From positions 62,001 through 126,000 of the forward strand of contig MKUZ01000008.1 in the NCBI GenBank assembly GCA_001899065.1: DNA of 64,000 nt. The letters are read 5' to 3'. Shown here one piece after another: positions 41,422 to 51,681 of the stretch. The position numbers were made by a program, and so were the translations under genes. The notes beneath the pieces are model-generated. The model was not told where the DNA came from, searched no databases, and saw only the letters and a program-made list of their open reading frames with translations. Within the stretch, counting starts at the first letter, position 1; the number at the start of each line of letters is the position of its first letter. The stretch is from Devosia sp. 66-22. Lineage in GTDB: Bacteria > Pseudomonadota > Alphaproteobacteria > Rhizobiales > Devosiaceae.

Positions 41422-42573
41422 ATGGCGGAGAACGGCGCACGGCGCATTCGTTTGGGTATGGTTGGCGGCGGCACCGGCGCCTTTATCGGCTATGTGCACC
41501 GCGTCGCGGCGCGCCTCGACGGGGACTATGAGCTCGTCGCCGGCGCGCTGTCCTCGCGGCCGGAGGTCGCCCGGGAGTCGGGCAAGAACCTCGGTCTCGC
41601 GCCCGACCGCGTCTACACCTCCTACGAGGAGATGGCCAAGAAAGAGGCGGCGCGGCCGGACGGCATCGAGGCCGTCTCGATCGTCACGCCCAACAACGTC
41701 CATTACGGCCCCGCCAAGGCCTTCCTCGAAGCCGGCATCCACGTCATCTGCGACAAGCCGCTGACCGCGACGCTCGAGGACGCCCGCAAGCTCGCCGCGA
41801 TCAAGCCGGCCAAGGGCGCCAAGTTCCTCCTCACCCACAATTACACCGGCTATCCGCTCGTGCGTCAGGCGCGTGAGCTGGTGAAGTCGGGGGCGCTGGG
41901 CAAGATCCGCGTCGTCCAGGTCGAGTATCCGCAGGACTGGCTGTCGGCTCCCGCCGACCCCGGCAACAAGCAGGCCGCCTGGCGCACCGATCCCAAGCGC
42001 TCGGGGGCCGGCGGCGCCATCGGCGACATCGGCACGCATGCCTACAACCTCGCCCGCTTCGTCACCGGCCTCAAGACCGACGCCGTCAGCGCGGACCTCC
42101 AGTCCTTCGTCAAGGGCCGCAAGGTCGACGACAACGTCCATATCCTGCTCCGCTTCGTCGGCGGCGCGCGCGGCATGCTGTGGGCCAGCCAGGTGGCGCC
42201 CGGCAATGAGAACGGCCTCCAGCTGCGTGTCTATGGCGAGAAGGCGGGCCTCAACTGGCGCCAGGACAACCCCAACCAGATGTGGTTCACCGAGCTGGGA
42301 AAGCCGGCGCAGCTGCTGACCCGCGGCGGCGCCATCAGCCAGCCGCCGGCTGCGTCGATGAACGTGCGCATCCCGGGCGGCCACCCCGAGGGCTACCTCG
42401 AGGCCTTCGCCACGCTCTACAGTCAGTTCGCCGAGGTCATCCGCGGCACCGGCAAGGCCTATGTGCCGCTGCTGCCGTCCCTGGCGGACGGGGTCGAAGG
42501 CGTCGAGTTCATCACCGCCTCGATCAAGTCGAGCAAGGCCGACGGGAAATGGACCAAGCTCAGCGAGGTCTAG
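41422..42573 (+). CDS. Gfo/Idh/MocA-family oxidoreductase 5
   Basis: A 383-residue dehydrogenase: [15 protein letters not shown] loop, [11 protein letters not shown] (DKP variant of the catalytic Lys motif), [18 protein letters not shown] with Asp and His, and [19 protein letters not shown] near the C-terminus. The GGGTGAFIG opening is typical of members that act on glycosides or scyllo-inositol-like substrates. Its stop shares CTAG with the small convergent gene. Confidence 0.9.
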   Translation: MAENGARRIRLGMVGGGTGAFIGYVHRVAARLDGDYELVAGALSSRPEVARESGKNLGLAPDRVYTSYEEMAKKEAARPDGIEAVSIVTPNNVHYGPAKAFLEAGIHVICDKPLTATLEDARKLAAIKPAKGAKFLLTHNYTGYPLVRQARELVKSGALGKIRVVQVEYPQDWLSAPADPGNKQAAWRTDPKRSGAGGAIGDIGTHAYNLARFVTGLKTDAVSADLQSFVKGRKVDDNVHILLRFVGGARGMLWASQVAPGNENGLQLRVYGEKAGLNWRQDNPNQMWFTELGKPAQLLTRGGAISQPPAASMNVRIPGGHPEGYLEAFATLYSQFAEVIRGTGKAYVPLLPSLADGVEGVEFITASIKSSKADGKWTKLSEV

Positions 42574-42752
42574 GCCAGCCGCCCCGCCAGCTCGTCCAGC
42601 TTCTGGATCAGCCCCTGCATTTCCGCTTTCAGCTTCCGCTTGTCGGTGGCTGAAAGCGGCGCCTTGGCGCGCGGCCCGGTGTTGACCGTGATCTCCTCCT
42701 CGAGCGAAGCGATATCGCGGTGGAGGCGCGTGAGTTCGGAAGCAACGGACAT
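42570..42752 (-). CDS. Small coiled-coil protein
   Basis: A 60-residue protein, mostly helical with heptad-like spacing (LTRLHRDIASLEEEI, then LKAEMQGLIQKLDELAGRL) and a short basic middle. Function unknown. The ATG at 42750-42752 has AGG upstream, and it sits 12 bp upstream of the next minus-strand reading frame's end region. The overlap of its stop with the dehydrogenase stop (CTAG) matches other real convergent pairs here. Confidence 0.55.
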   Translation of the reverse strand: MSVASELTRLHRDIASLEEEITVNTGPRAKAPLSATDKRKLKAEMQGLIQKLDELAGRLA

Positions 42753-42764
42753 TGACGGCCTGAC

Positions 42765-43634
42765 CTACTGGATGCGGGTCACCGTGTAGCCCGCCTGTTC
42801 GAGCAGGTCGAGAACGCTTCCGTCTCCCACGAGGTGCGCCGCACCCACCACGATCAGGTTCTCGCGATTCTCGGCAAGCAGCCGCTCGATCGCGGGCATC
42901 CAGTTGCGGTTGCGCTGATAGAGCAGCGCCTCGATGGCGGCCTGCTCCGCCTCGCTCTTTGGCGCGATCAGTGCCTCGATGCCGGCGACGTCGCCGCTGG
43001 TCCAGGCCGCGATCATCTCGTCGAGCCCCGCGGCATTGCTGACCTCGTCGAGCAGCGAAAACAGCCCCTCGATCTGCTCATCAAGCGTGCCGGAGGCGAG
43101 CAGGTCGAACTGCTCGCCCGGCGTCTCGAAGAACGCCTTGTGGTCGGGATCGAGGTCCCATTGCAGGTTCCACTCGACGCCGGTGTCGAATTGATAGTCG
43201 CCGGCGCCCGAATCTCCGCCGGACAGTTGCAGTCCGGCAAGCTGCATGGACAGCAGCCACGGCGGCATCACCGTTGCCTGCTCGAGCGTCATCCCCAGCG
43301 GTTCGATCGCCACCCGGAGCCGCTCGCGCTGTTCGGCCGTGAGCAGGTCGAGCCAGGGCGCCGCCGCCGTCTGGAACATCGCGAAGGTCATCTTGACGGT
43401 CAGCGCGAGCATGCCGCGCGGGCCGACGTCGGTCTCGAAGTAGACCTGCTCGGATTTGGCCACGGCCGCATCGAGCGCCGGCGTGCGCCATTCGAGCGCC
43501 CGCGGCAGCACATGGACCGAGCCGAACAGCACGACGCGGCTGTCGGCGTCGCGCGCCTCCCACATCGCGGGGTCGGCGTGAACCGGCGCCGTGAGTGCGA
43601 GCAGGGCAAGGAGCGGTGCGAGAAGGGCCTTCAT
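42765..43634 (-). CDS. TraB/GumN-family protein
   Basis: A 289-residue secreted protein with signal peptide MKALLAPLLALLALTAPVHA. VLFGSVHVLP (the family GxxH), VYFETDV, and at the end NLIVVGAAHLVGDGSVLDLL (GxxH again) form the paired His motif of the TIKI/TraB fold, a metal-dependent protease-like family. Cellular target unknown in bacteria. Confidence 0.88.
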   Translation of the reverse strand: MKALLAPLLALLALTAPVHADPAMWEARDADSRVVLFGSVHVLPRALEWRTPALDAAVAKSEQVYFETDVGPRGMLALTVKMTFAMFQTAAAPWLDLLTAEQRERLRVAIEPLGMTLEQATVMPPWLLSMQLAGLQLSGGDSGAGDYQFDTGVEWNLQWDLDPDHKAFFETPGEQFDLLASGTLDEQIEGLFSLLDEVSNAAGLDEMIAAWTSGDVAGIEALIAPKSEAEQAAIEALLYQRNRNWMPAIERLLAENRENLIVVGAAHLVGDGSVLDLLEQAGYTVTRIQ

Positions 43635-43674
43635 GCGGCGAAGGCTAGTCCGGCCAGAATGAACGGATTGTGAC

Positions 43675-43980
43675 TCAGTGCGTCCAGGGCGTCTTGCGAT
43701 CGAAGCGGAAATTGTCCGGATAGCTGGAGCGCTTGGGCGTCGAGGAATGAGGCGGCTGCACGGAGTAGGGGATGCCGTTGGTGCGGGCGTAGCTCTCGGC
43801 TTCGTCCAGCGTATCGAAGCTCAGCCGCACCTGGACCTGGGTGTCGGTGGTCGCCGTGTAGCCCATCAGCGGTTCGATCTGCTTGGCCGTGGCCTGCTCG
43901 TGCGCCAGCACCCATTTTTTCGATTTGCCGCGGCCCGACTGCATGGCGTTGGGGGCGGGGCGGTAAATGCGTGCAGTCAT
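43675..43980 (-). CDS. NDUFS4-like (ETC complex I, 18 kDa-type) protein
   Basis: The 101-residue protein matches the alphaproteobacterial homologue of complex I subunit NDUFS4: ARIYRPAPNAMQSGRGKSKKWVLAHE opens it and ESYARTNGIPYSVQ plus SYPDNFRFDRKTPWTH close it. It is an accessory subunit on the cytoplasmic arm of NADH dehydrogenase. It lies just downstream of tRNA-Pro on the same strand. Confidence 0.9.
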   Translation of the reverse strand: MTARIYRPAPNAMQSGRGKSKKWVLAHEQATAKQIEPLMGYTATTDTQVQVRLSFDTLDEAESYARTNGIPYSVQPPHSSTPKRSSYPDNFRFDRKTPWTH

Positions 43981-43997
43981 CGAGTGGCCTCTGAAAG

Positions 43998-44074
43998 TGG
44001 TCGGGGCAAAGTGATTCGAACACTCGACCCCCGGTTCCCAAAACCGGTGCTCTACCAGGCTGAGCTATACCCCG
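43998..44074 (-). tRNA. tRNA-Pro (UGG)
   Basis: On the minus strand it starts CGGGGTA at 44074 and closes with TGCCCCG. The anticodon stem CCGGT/ACCGG encloses TTTGGGA, giving anticodon TGG. The T loop is GTTCGAA. CCA is encoded at 43998-44000. Confidence 0.93.
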
Positions 44075-44118
44075 AATTCCGCCTTGATCCGTTACCGGAG
44101 CGGGCCCAAAAGGGCAAT

Positions 44119-44892
44119 ATGGTCGATCTCTCAAGACGCTGGCCGCTGGGGCTCGGCGAGAAACGCTGGTGGCTCGCGCCCGTTGCGATGCTGGCCGGGC
44201 TCGCCGCTGTCGTCGCCTTCGATCGTCCGCTCTCGCTGTGGGCGCACGGCTGGCCCGAAGGCGTGCGCAGCGTCCTGGAGCAGTTCACCCGCTACGGCGA
44301 ATCGGACTGGATCCTGATCCCGGCGGCCATCCTGTTTGTGCTGACGGCGGTCGTTGCATTCTTCGTCCGCTGGCCGCTGATGCGGACGCTGCTGTGGCAG
44401 TTCACGACGATCTACGGCTTCATCTTCGCCGGCGTGGGGCTGCCGAGCCTCGTTGCGACGCTGGCGAAACGGGCCATCGGCCGCGGGCGACCCATGCATT
44501 TCGACCAGCACGGCACTCTGAGCTTTTCGCCCAACTGGCTCGACTGGACATTCCAGAGCTTTCCCTCCGGACATGCCACCACCGCCTTCGCGCTTGCCGC
44601 GGTGATCGGCTTCATCTCGCCGCGCTGGTTCTATCCCGGGCTGGTCTTCGCGGTCGCCATCGGCGTCTCGCGCGTGGCGCTCGGCGTGCACTATCCGAGC
44701 GACGTCGTCGGCGGAGCGATCCTCGGCGTGCTCGGTGCCTATCTCGTCAGGCTGCTCTTTGCGGCTCGCCGCTGGGGCTTCGAGAGCACCCCGACCGGGG
44801 CCATCCAGGGCCGCGCCTTCTCGTCACTGCGCCGCTACCTTGTGCTCAAGCGGCGCGATATCGCTCCAGCGCCGCAGCCAGGTCGCCCTTGA
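44119..44892 (+). CDS. PAP2-family phosphatase
   Basis: A 257-residue membrane phosphatase. The three signature motifs are KRAIGRGRP, PSGHATT and SRVALGVHYPSDVVGG, with six or so helices. It dephosphorylates a lipid phosphate such as undecaprenyl pyrophosphate or phosphatidic acid, with the active site facing the periplasm. ATG 44119 follows AGGG. The last 47 bp overlap the convergent metC gene. Confidence 0.9.
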   Translation: MVDLSRRWPLGLGEKRWWLAPVAMLAGLAAVVAFDRPLSLWAHGWPEGVRSVLEQFTRYGESDWILIPAAILFVLTAVVAFFVRWPLMRTLLWQFTTIYGFIFAGVGLPSLVATLAKRAIGRGRPMHFDQHGTLSFSPNWLDWTFQSFPSGHATTAFALAAVIGFISPRWFYPGLVFAVAIGVSRVALGVHYPSDVVGGAILGVLGAYLVRLLFAARRWGFESTPTGAIQGRAFSSLRRYLVLKRRDIAPAPQPGRP

Positions 44893-46027
44893 GGTCATCG
44901 GGTCCTTCGAGGCCGGTATGGATGCGCAGCATCGGTCCGGGCTCATCCCATGCAACAGCGCTGCGCGCCTTGCCTGGAGTGATGGGCAGGCACAGGCTCT
45001 CATAGCCGCCCCAAGACCAGCCCATGCCGAACAGCTCGAAGCCATCCACCATGGCGGCCAGCGCGGCACGCGGCTTGGGCTCGAGCAGGATCGAGAATAC
45101 GCTGCCCGCTCCGCGGAAGTCGCGTTTGAACAGCGCATGGTCCGGATGGCTGGGCAGGGCGGGATGGATCACTCGACGCACGCCGGGCTGTCCCTCGAGC
45201 CAGGCCGCCAGCTCCGTCGAGCGTGCGCTGTGCTCGCGCATGCGGAGCGCGAGGGTACGGAGTCCCCGAGCAGCGAGGAAGCAATCGTCGGGCGAGGCGC
45301 ACAGGCCAAGCCGCAGATGGGTGTCCTTGAGCTGCCTGAACCATTTCTCGTTCGCCGAGGCCGTGCCGAACATCGTGTCGGAGTGGCCCACGAACATCTT
45401 GGTGCCGGCGTGGACGACAATGTCGGCGCCCAGCGCCAGCGGATTGTGGAAGATCGGCGTTGCCCAAGAATTGTCGACGATGACCGCAATGCCGCGCGCC
45501 TCAGCGAGGGCGACGATCGCCGCCAAGTCTTGTATTTCGAAGGTCAGAGAGCCCGGGCTCTCGACAAAGATCGCGCGCGTCTTGTCGGTGAGCAGTCTCT
45601 CCAGTGACGCGCCGGCGCGCGGGTCGAAGTATCGCACGCTGATTCCCATCCGCGTCAGAACGCCGTCCGAGACGCGGCGCGTGGGCTGGTAGGCGCTGTC
45701 GGTGATGAGGACGTCGTCGCCGCTGCCCAGCACGGTCATCAGTGCCAGGGAAATCGCCGCGAGGCCCGACGGCGCCAGCACCGTACCGGCCGCTCCTTCG
45801 AGCTCGCTGATGCACTCTTCGACGGCGGCGGATGAGGGGTTGCCAGTGCGGCCGTAGTCGAAGCGGGGTTCGGTGCTCTCGAGTGAATCGAGCGTGGGGA
45901 ATACAATCGTCGAGCCCCGGTAGACGGGCGTGTTAACGTAACCCCAATGCTTCTCCGGATGGCGGCCAGTGTGCGTGACGATTGTCTCGAGGCTTTGCGC
46001 CTTCTTGTTGCTGTTTGTTTCAGCCAT
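44846..46027 (-). CDS. metC: Cystathionine beta-lyase
   Basis: A 393-residue Cys/Met-metabolism PLP enzyme. VHAGTKMFVGHSD holds the PLP Lys; FDYGRTGNPSSAAVEE and the C-terminal SWGGYESLCLP are typical of MetC rather than MetB. It cleaves cystathionine to homocysteine. ATG 46025-46027 is chosen over a GTG 12 bp further out. It is divergent from the aap transporter operon. Confidence 0.9.
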   Translation of the reverse strand: MAETNSNKKAQSLETIVTHTGRHPEKHWGYVNTPVYRGSTIVFPTLDSLESTEPRFDYGRTGNPSSAAVEECISELEGAAGTVLAPSGLAAISLALMTVLGSGDDVLITDSAYQPTRRVSDGVLTRMGISVRYFDPRAGASLERLLTDKTRAIFVESPGSLTFEIQDLAAIVALAEARGIAVIVDNSWATPIFHNPLALGADIVVHAGTKMFVGHSDTMFGTASANEKWFRQLKDTHLRLGLCASPDDCFLAARGLRTLALRMREHSARSTELAAWLEGQPGVRRVIHPALPSHPDHALFKRDFRGAGSVFSILLEPKPRAALAAMVDGFELFGMGWSWGGYESLCLPITPGKARSAVAWDEPGPMLRIHTGLEGPDDLKGDLAAALERYRAA

Positions 46028-46116
46028 ACCCGTATGCACCCTGCCTAAGAAATCCGCAGAACCGTCGATCTGATCGAAAGACCGTCAGCGTTACTGCCAC
46101 AATCCCGTCACAACGC

Positions 46117-46145
46117 TTGACGCAATCGTCAATTGCCGCTTCGAT
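46117..46145 (+). promoter_or_regulatory. Possible aap promoter
   Basis: TTGACG (46117-46122) is followed after 17 bp by TTCGAT (46140-46145), a plausible -35/-10 pair about 95 bp before aapJ. Confidence 0.35.
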
Positions 46146-46157
46146 GACTACCAGCAT

Positions 46158-46180
46158 CACTGCCTGCACGAAAGGCAGTG
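46158..46180 (+). promoter_or_regulatory. Leader hairpin before aapJ
   Basis: CACTGCCT (46158-46165) and AGGCAGTG (46173-46180) make a perfect 8-bp stem with a 7-nt loop in the untranslated leader, 60 bp before the aapJ ATG. It may stabilise the message or bind a small RNA. Confidence 0.4.
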
Positions 46181-46240
46181 GTTCCGCCGGCGCCTCGGGA
46201 GACGTTGCCGGCCAACAGGGTCAGGAAACAAGGGCAAACC

Positions 46241-47272
46241 ATGTCAAAGAAACTTCTAACTGTACTCCTCGCCGCAGGTCTGGGGCTTGCGTCGGGTGCG
46301 GCGCTTGCACAAACGGCTGCCTCGCCCACGCTCGATGCGATCAAAGCCAAGGGCTTTGTGCAGTGCGGCGTGACCGGCGGCGTGCCGGGCTTCTCGGCGC
46401 CGGACGCCAACAACGTCTGGACCGGTATCGAAGTCGATTTCTGCCGTGCTCTTGCCTCGGCAATCTTCAATGATCCCACCGCTGTTCGTTACACCTCGCT
46501 CACCAGCCAGGAGCGCTTCACCGCGCTGAGCGCCGGTGAGATCGATGTTCTCTCGCGTACCACCACCTGGACCATGAGCCGCGATACCCAGCTGGGCATC
46601 AGCTTCGTGGGCACCATGTTCTATGACGGCCAGGGCTTCATGGTCCGCAAGGCCGACGGCATCAACTCTGCGACCGAGCTGTCGGGCGCGGCGATCTGCA
46701 TCGAGTCCGGTACCACCACCGAGCTCAATGCGGCCGACTACTTCGCCGCCAACAACATGGAGTTCAACACCGTCGTGTTCGTCGACCAGGACGAAGTCGT
46801 GAAGGCCTACGAAGACGGCCGTTGCGACGTGTACACCACGGACTCCTCGGCGCTCGCCGCCGAGCGCAGCAAGTTCGCCGTGCCCGCCGACCACATCATC
46901 CTGCCCGAGATCATCTCCAAGGAGCCTCTCGGCCCGGTGGTGCGCGCTGGCGATACCGGCTGGTTCAACATTGCCCGCTGGACTTACTTCGCCCTGCTCG
47001 AAGCTGAAGAGCTCGGCGTGACCAGCGCCAATGTCGACGAAATGCTCGGCTCCGACAACCCGGCCATCAAGCGCCTGCTCGGCGTTGAAGGCGAGTTCGG
47101 CGCTCCGCTCGGCCTCACCAACGACTGGGCTTACCGGATCGTCAAGCACGTGGGCAACTACGCCGAGACCTACGAGCGCAACGTCGGCCCGAACACGCCG
47201 ATCGGCCTCGCTCGCGGCCTGAACGCGCTGTGGAGGGATGGCGGCATCCAGTACGCACCGCCGATCCGCTAA
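46241..47272 (+). CDS. aapJ: General L-amino acid ABC transporter, binding protein AapJ
   Basis: A 343-residue binding protein with signal peptide MSKKLLTVLLAAGLGLASGAALA. TLDAIKAKGFVQCGVTGG, DVLSRTTTWTMSRDT, CIESGTTTELN and DVYTTDSSALAAERS are the AapJ family landmarks, including the ligand-contacting Arg and Thr residues. It delivers many L-amino acids to AapQMP. AAGGG precedes the ATG. Confidence 0.95.
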   Translation: MSKKLLTVLLAAGLGLASGAALAQTAASPTLDAIKAKGFVQCGVTGGVPGFSAPDANNVWTGIEVDFCRALASAIFNDPTAVRYTSLTSQERFTALSAGEIDVLSRTTTWTMSRDTQLGISFVGTMFYDGQGFMVRKADGINSATELSGAAICIESGTTTELNAADYFAANNMEFNTVVFVDQDEVVKAYEDGRCDVYTTDSSALAAERSKFAVPADHIILPEIISKEPLGPVVRAGDTGWFNIARWTYFALLEAEELGVTSANVDEMLGSDNPAIKRLLGVEGEFGAPLGLTNDWAYRIVKHVGNYAETYERNVGPNTPIGLARGLNALWRDGGIQYAPPIR

Positions 47273-47282
47273 GACCAACATC

Positions 47283-47306
47283 GCCCGGCGCCGCACGGCG
47301 CCGGGC
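47283..47306 (+). terminator. Hairpin between aapJ and aapQ
   Basis: GCCCGGCGCC-GCAC-GGCGCCGGGC is a perfect 10-bp stem followed by ATTCCTTTT. It fits a partial terminator that keeps binding protein in excess over the permeases. Confidence 0.7.
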
Positions 47307-47370
47307 ATTCCTTTTGGGCCGTCAGCAGGGCTGTCGGCTCGGTGCAAGGGACCGGGCAGGGGACCTATCA

Positions 47371-48561
47371 ATGGCTGCAGTGGATACGGCCCGTTCGGAG
47401 CCGTCCCGCGGATTCTTTCTCAACGATCCCGTCGTTCGTGGCGTCATCTATCAGATCGTCACCGCGGTTCTCGTTGTCGGCTTCGCTATCTGGATCATCG
47501 GCAACACGGCGGGCAATCTCGCCGCGCAGAACAAGACGACTGGTTTCGACTTCCTCTGGCGTACGGCCGGGTTCGACATCAGCTTCTCGCTTCTGCCGTG
47601 GAGCCGCTCGTCCTACTATTGGGAAGCCTTCCTCGTCGGCATCACCAACACGCTGCTGGTGGCCTTCATCGGCATCGTGCTCGCCACGATCCTCGGCTTT
47701 ACGCTGGGCATCGCGCGCCTGTCGTCGAACTTCATCATTTCGCGGCTCGCGACGATCTATATCGAGACGATCCGCAACATCCCGCTGCTGCTGCAGCTCT
47801 TCTTCTGGTACTTCGCCGTCCTCAAGGCGATGCCGGCCGTGCGCGAATCGATCGCGCTGCCCTTCGACATGTTCATCAACCAGCGCGGCATCTTCGTGCC
47901 GCGGCCGATCGTCGATGAACAGTTCGGCTTTGTGTGGATCGGCGTGGCCCTGGCCATTGCCGCGGTCGTCGTGATGCGCACCTGGGCCAAGCGTCGGCTC
48001 GAGCAGACCGGCAAGCGCTTTCCCGTCTTCCTCGCGTCAGTCGGCCTGCTGCTCGCCATCGTCGCGGTCACGTGGCTGGTCAGCGGCGCCAGCATGGTCT
48101 TCGAGCCGCCGGTGCTCGAGCGCTTCAACTTCAAGGGCGGGCTGCAACTGCCGCCCGAATTCGTGGCGCTGCTGTTCGGCCTCACCATCTACACCGGCGC
48201 CTTCATCGCCGAGACGGTCCGCGGCGGCATCCAGGCCGTTAGCAAGGGCCAGACGGAAGCCGCGCAGTCGCTCGGCATCCGCGAGGGCGACCGGCTGCGG
48301 CTCGTCATCATCCCGCAGGCCATGCGGGTGATCGTGCCACCGCTCACCAGCCAGTATCTCAACCTCACCAAGAACTCGTCGCTGGGCGCCGCCATCGGGT
48401 ATCCCGAACTGGTGAACGTGTTTGCCGGCACGAGCCTCAACCAGACCGGACGCGCGATCGAGTGCATCGCGCTCACCATGCTGGTCTACCTGACGTTCTC
48501 GCTGCTCACTTCGCTCATCATGAACTGGTACAACGCACGCGTTAAGCTGGTGGAGCGCTGA
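47371..48561 (+). CDS. aapQ: General L-amino acid ABC transporter permease AapQ
   Basis: A 396-residue permease. IETIRNIPLLLQLFFWYF and the loop QSLGIREGDRLRLVIIPQAMR (EAA motif) are characteristic, and there are about eight helices. It partners with AapM. ATG 47371 follows GGGGA. Confidence 0.95.
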   Translation: MAAVDTARSEPSRGFFLNDPVVRGVIYQIVTAVLVVGFAIWIIGNTAGNLAAQNKTTGFDFLWRTAGFDISFSLLPWSRSSYYWEAFLVGITNTLLVAFIGIVLATILGFTLGIARLSSNFIISRLATIYIETIRNIPLLLQLFFWYFAVLKAMPAVRESIALPFDMFINQRGIFVPRPIVDEQFGFVWIGVALAIAAVVVMRTWAKRRLEQTGKRFPVFLASVGLLLAIVAVTWLVSGASMVFEPPVLERFNFKGGLQLPPEFVALLFGLTIYTGAFIAETVRGGIQAVSKGQTEAAQSLGIREGDRLRLVIIPQAMRVIVPPLTSQYLNLTKNSSLGAAIGYPELVNVFAGTSLNQTGRAIECIALTMLVYLTFSLLTSLIMNWYNARVKLVER

Positions 48562-48562
48562 G

Positions 48563-49780
48563 ATGACCATCGACACCGCTTACGTCCGTACCGAAATGGT
48601 CTCTGCCCAGCCGGCCCCGCGCCGGACCTCGGGCACCTGGGCCTGGATGCGCAAGAACCTGTTCGCGACGCCCACCGACACCGTCCTGACGGCGCTCGGG
48701 GTGATCTTCCTGTTCTGGGTGATCCCGCCGCTCTACAATTTCTTCGTCGGCCACGCCGTGTTCCCGGGCGGGACCGTCGAGGATTGTCGCGCCTCGCCGG
48801 ACGGCGCCTGCTGGGCCTATATCGGCAGCGAGATCGAGTTCTTCATCTACGGCTTCTATCCGATGGCCGAGTACTGGCGGCCGAACATCGTGTTCGCGCT
48901 GCTGGCGGCCCTCATCATCCCGCTGCTGGCGCCGCGGGTGCCGTTCAAGCGCACCAATGCCGTGCTGTTCTTCGTCGTCTTCCCGATCGTGAGCTTCATC
49001 CTGCTCAACGGCCTCGATATCCGCGTAACCGAGGACTCGCCACTGTTCGGCCTGCTGAGCGGCATGGGCCTGCTCTCGACGCGCTTTGGCCTGCCCGAGG
49101 GCACGTGGCTGTTCATGCAGTATGTGCCCACCGAGCAGTGGGGCGGCCTGCTGGTCACGCTGATCATCTCGGTGGTGGGCATCTCACTGTCGCTGCCGAT
49201 GGGCATCCTGCTGGCGCTGGGGCGGCAGTCGAAACTGCCCATCATCAAGACGCTCTGCATCGCGTTCATCGAACTGGTGCGCGCGGTGCCGCTGATCACG
49301 GTGCTGTTCATGGCCTCGATCATGCTGCCGCTGTTCCTGCCGGTGGGCATGTCGATCGACAAGTTCCTGCGCGCCATCGTGGGCGTCACGCTCTTCACCT
49401 CCGCCTACATGGCCGAAGTCGTACGCGGCGGCCTCCAGGCGATCGGGCGCGGGCAGTATGAGGCGGCGTCCTCGCTGGGCCTCAACTACTGGAAGAGCAT
49501 GTTCTTCATCGTGCTGCCGCAGGCGCTCAAGCACGTGATCCCGGGGATCGTGAACAACTTCATCTCGCTCTTCAAGGACACCTCGCTCGTCTACATTGTG
49601 GGCATGAAGGACCTGCTCGAAGCGGTGAAGACCAAGAACGACGCGCTCGAATGGGCGTCCGCAAGCCAGTCGATCACCGGCTATGCCTTCGCCGCGATCG
49701 TGTTCTGGACATTCTGTTTCTCCATGTCGCGTTACTCCATGTGGGTGGAGCGACGACTCGACACTGGGTACAAGAGGTAG
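48563..49780 (+). CDS. aapM: General L-amino acid ABC transporter permease AapM
   Basis: A 405-residue permease that starts 1 bp after the aapQ stop. It contains [13 protein letters not shown] in a periplasmic loop, [19 protein letters not shown], and the EAA loop [22 protein letters not shown]. The long N-terminal part before the permease core is normal for AapM. Confidence 0.95.
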   Translation: MTIDTAYVRTEMVSAQPAPRRTSGTWAWMRKNLFATPTDTVLTALGVIFLFWVIPPLYNFFVGHAVFPGGTVEDCRASPDGACWAYIGSEIEFFIYGFYPMAEYWRPNIVFALLAALIIPLLAPRVPFKRTNAVLFFVVFPIVSFILLNGLDIRVTEDSPLFGLLSGMGLLSTRFGLPEGTWLFMQYVPTEQWGGLLVTLIISVVGISLSLPMGILLALGRQSKLPIIKTLCIAFIELVRAVPLITVLFMASIMLPLFLPVGMSIDKFLRAIVGVTLFTSAYMAEVVRGGLQAIGRGQYEAASSLGLNYWKSMFFIVLPQALKHVIPGIVNNFISLFKDTSLVYIVGMKDLLEAVKTKNDALEWASASQSITGYAFAAIVFWTFCFSMSRYSMWVERRLDTGYKR

Positions 49781-49782
49781 CG

Positions 49783-50574
<792 letters not shown>

Positions 50575-50645
50575 GCCCGCGTCCCTGGGGCCGCTTGACC
50601 CCCGGCATCCGCTCGTGAAGATGGCGGCGCAGGAAGGATCGGTCA

Positions 50646-51680
50646 TTGAGTTTTGCCAGCCGAATTGCCGCGACGCTCCTGGCGCTCGTGCTGCTGACCG
50701 CTCCGGGTGCCGCGCAGACGCTTGCGCCTGACGGACCGACGCTCGCCGCCGTGCGTGCGCGCGGCCACCTCGTCTGCGCCAGCGCCGATCCGATTGCCGG
50801 TTTCGCGCAACTCAATGCCGAGGGCAGGTGGGTGGGCTTCGACGTCGATGTGTGTCGCGCCATCGCCGCCGCCGTGCTCGGCAATCCGGACGCGCTCGAG
50901 TTCCGGCCGTTGCCCGGTACCGCCCGCTTCGCCGACCTCCAGACCGGCCAGGTCGACGTGGTGGCGCGCGACGCGCCCTGGACCCTCGGGCGCGACACGC
51001 GCTACGGCGCCACCTATGCGGCATCGATCTTCTACGACGGCCAGGCGTTTCTCGTCCCCGAGGCGCTGAACGCGGTGTCGGCCTATCAGCTCGACAATCT
51101 GCGGGTGTGCGTCCTCGACGGCGATCAGTTGCAGCGGCTCCAGGAGTTCGCCTTCTCGATCCAGGCCAACTTCACCGAGGTTGTCTACGAGGATCGCGAG
51201 GATCTCGGCGTCGCCTATGGGCAGGGCCTGTGCGATGCGGTTTCGGCGCCCGCAAGCTGGCTCGTGGCGCTGCGCCGCAGCGCGCCCGACCCTTCGACGC
51301 AGAGCATCCTGCCCGAGCGCATCAGCAAATCGGTGTTCGGTCCCGCCGTGCGGGCCGACGACACGCAATGGCTCAAGATCGTGCAGTGGACGCTGTTTGC
51401 CCTGATCAACGCCGAGGAAGCGGGTGTGACCTCGCTCAACATCGAGTCGCTGTCGGCCGCCAAGACGCACCGCATCCGCCGGCTGCTCGGCCTCGAGGGC
51501 AGCTTCGGCCCCTCGATCGGCCTCCAGCCCGATTTCATGAAGAAGGTCATCGCGGCCGTGGGCAATTACGGCGAGATCTTCGACCGCAATTTCGGTGTCG
51601 GCACCGGCGCCGGCGTCTCCCGCGGCCAGAACGCGCTCTGGCTCAATGGCGGCCTGATCTACGCGCCCAATATCGAGTAG
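50646..51680 (+). CDS. AapJ-like second binding protein, divergent
   Basis: The 344-residue protein shares AapJ's length and frame (VRARGHLVCASADPIAGF, GFDVDVCRAIAAAVLG, SIFYDGQAFLV, NALWLNGGLIYAPNIE). The ligand-contact stretches differ: VARDAPWTLGRDT replaces LSRTTTWTMSRDT, and CVLDGDQLQRLQ replaces CIESGTTTELN. It may bind another ligand or none. Signal peptide about 1-23. TTG start at 50646 follows AGGAAGGA. It lies 71 bp after aapP and is probably co-transcribed. Confidence 0.85.
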   Translation: MSFASRIAATLLALVLLTAPGAAQTLAPDGPTLAAVRARGHLVCASADPIAGFAQLNAEGRWVGFDVDVCRAIAAAVLGNPDALEFRPLPGTARFADLQTGQVDVVARDAPWTLGRDTRYGATYAASIFYDGQAFLVPEALNAVSAYQLDNLRVCVLDGDQLQRLQEFAFSIQANFTEVVYEDREDLGVAYGQGLCDAVSAPASWLVALRRSAPDPSTQSILPERISKSVFGPAVRADDTQWLKIVQWTLFALINAEEAGVTSLNIESLSAAKTHRIRRLLGLEGSFGPSIGLQPDFMKKVIAAVGNYGEIFDRNFGVGTGAGVSRGQNALWLNGGLIYAPNIE

Positions 51681-51681
51681 C

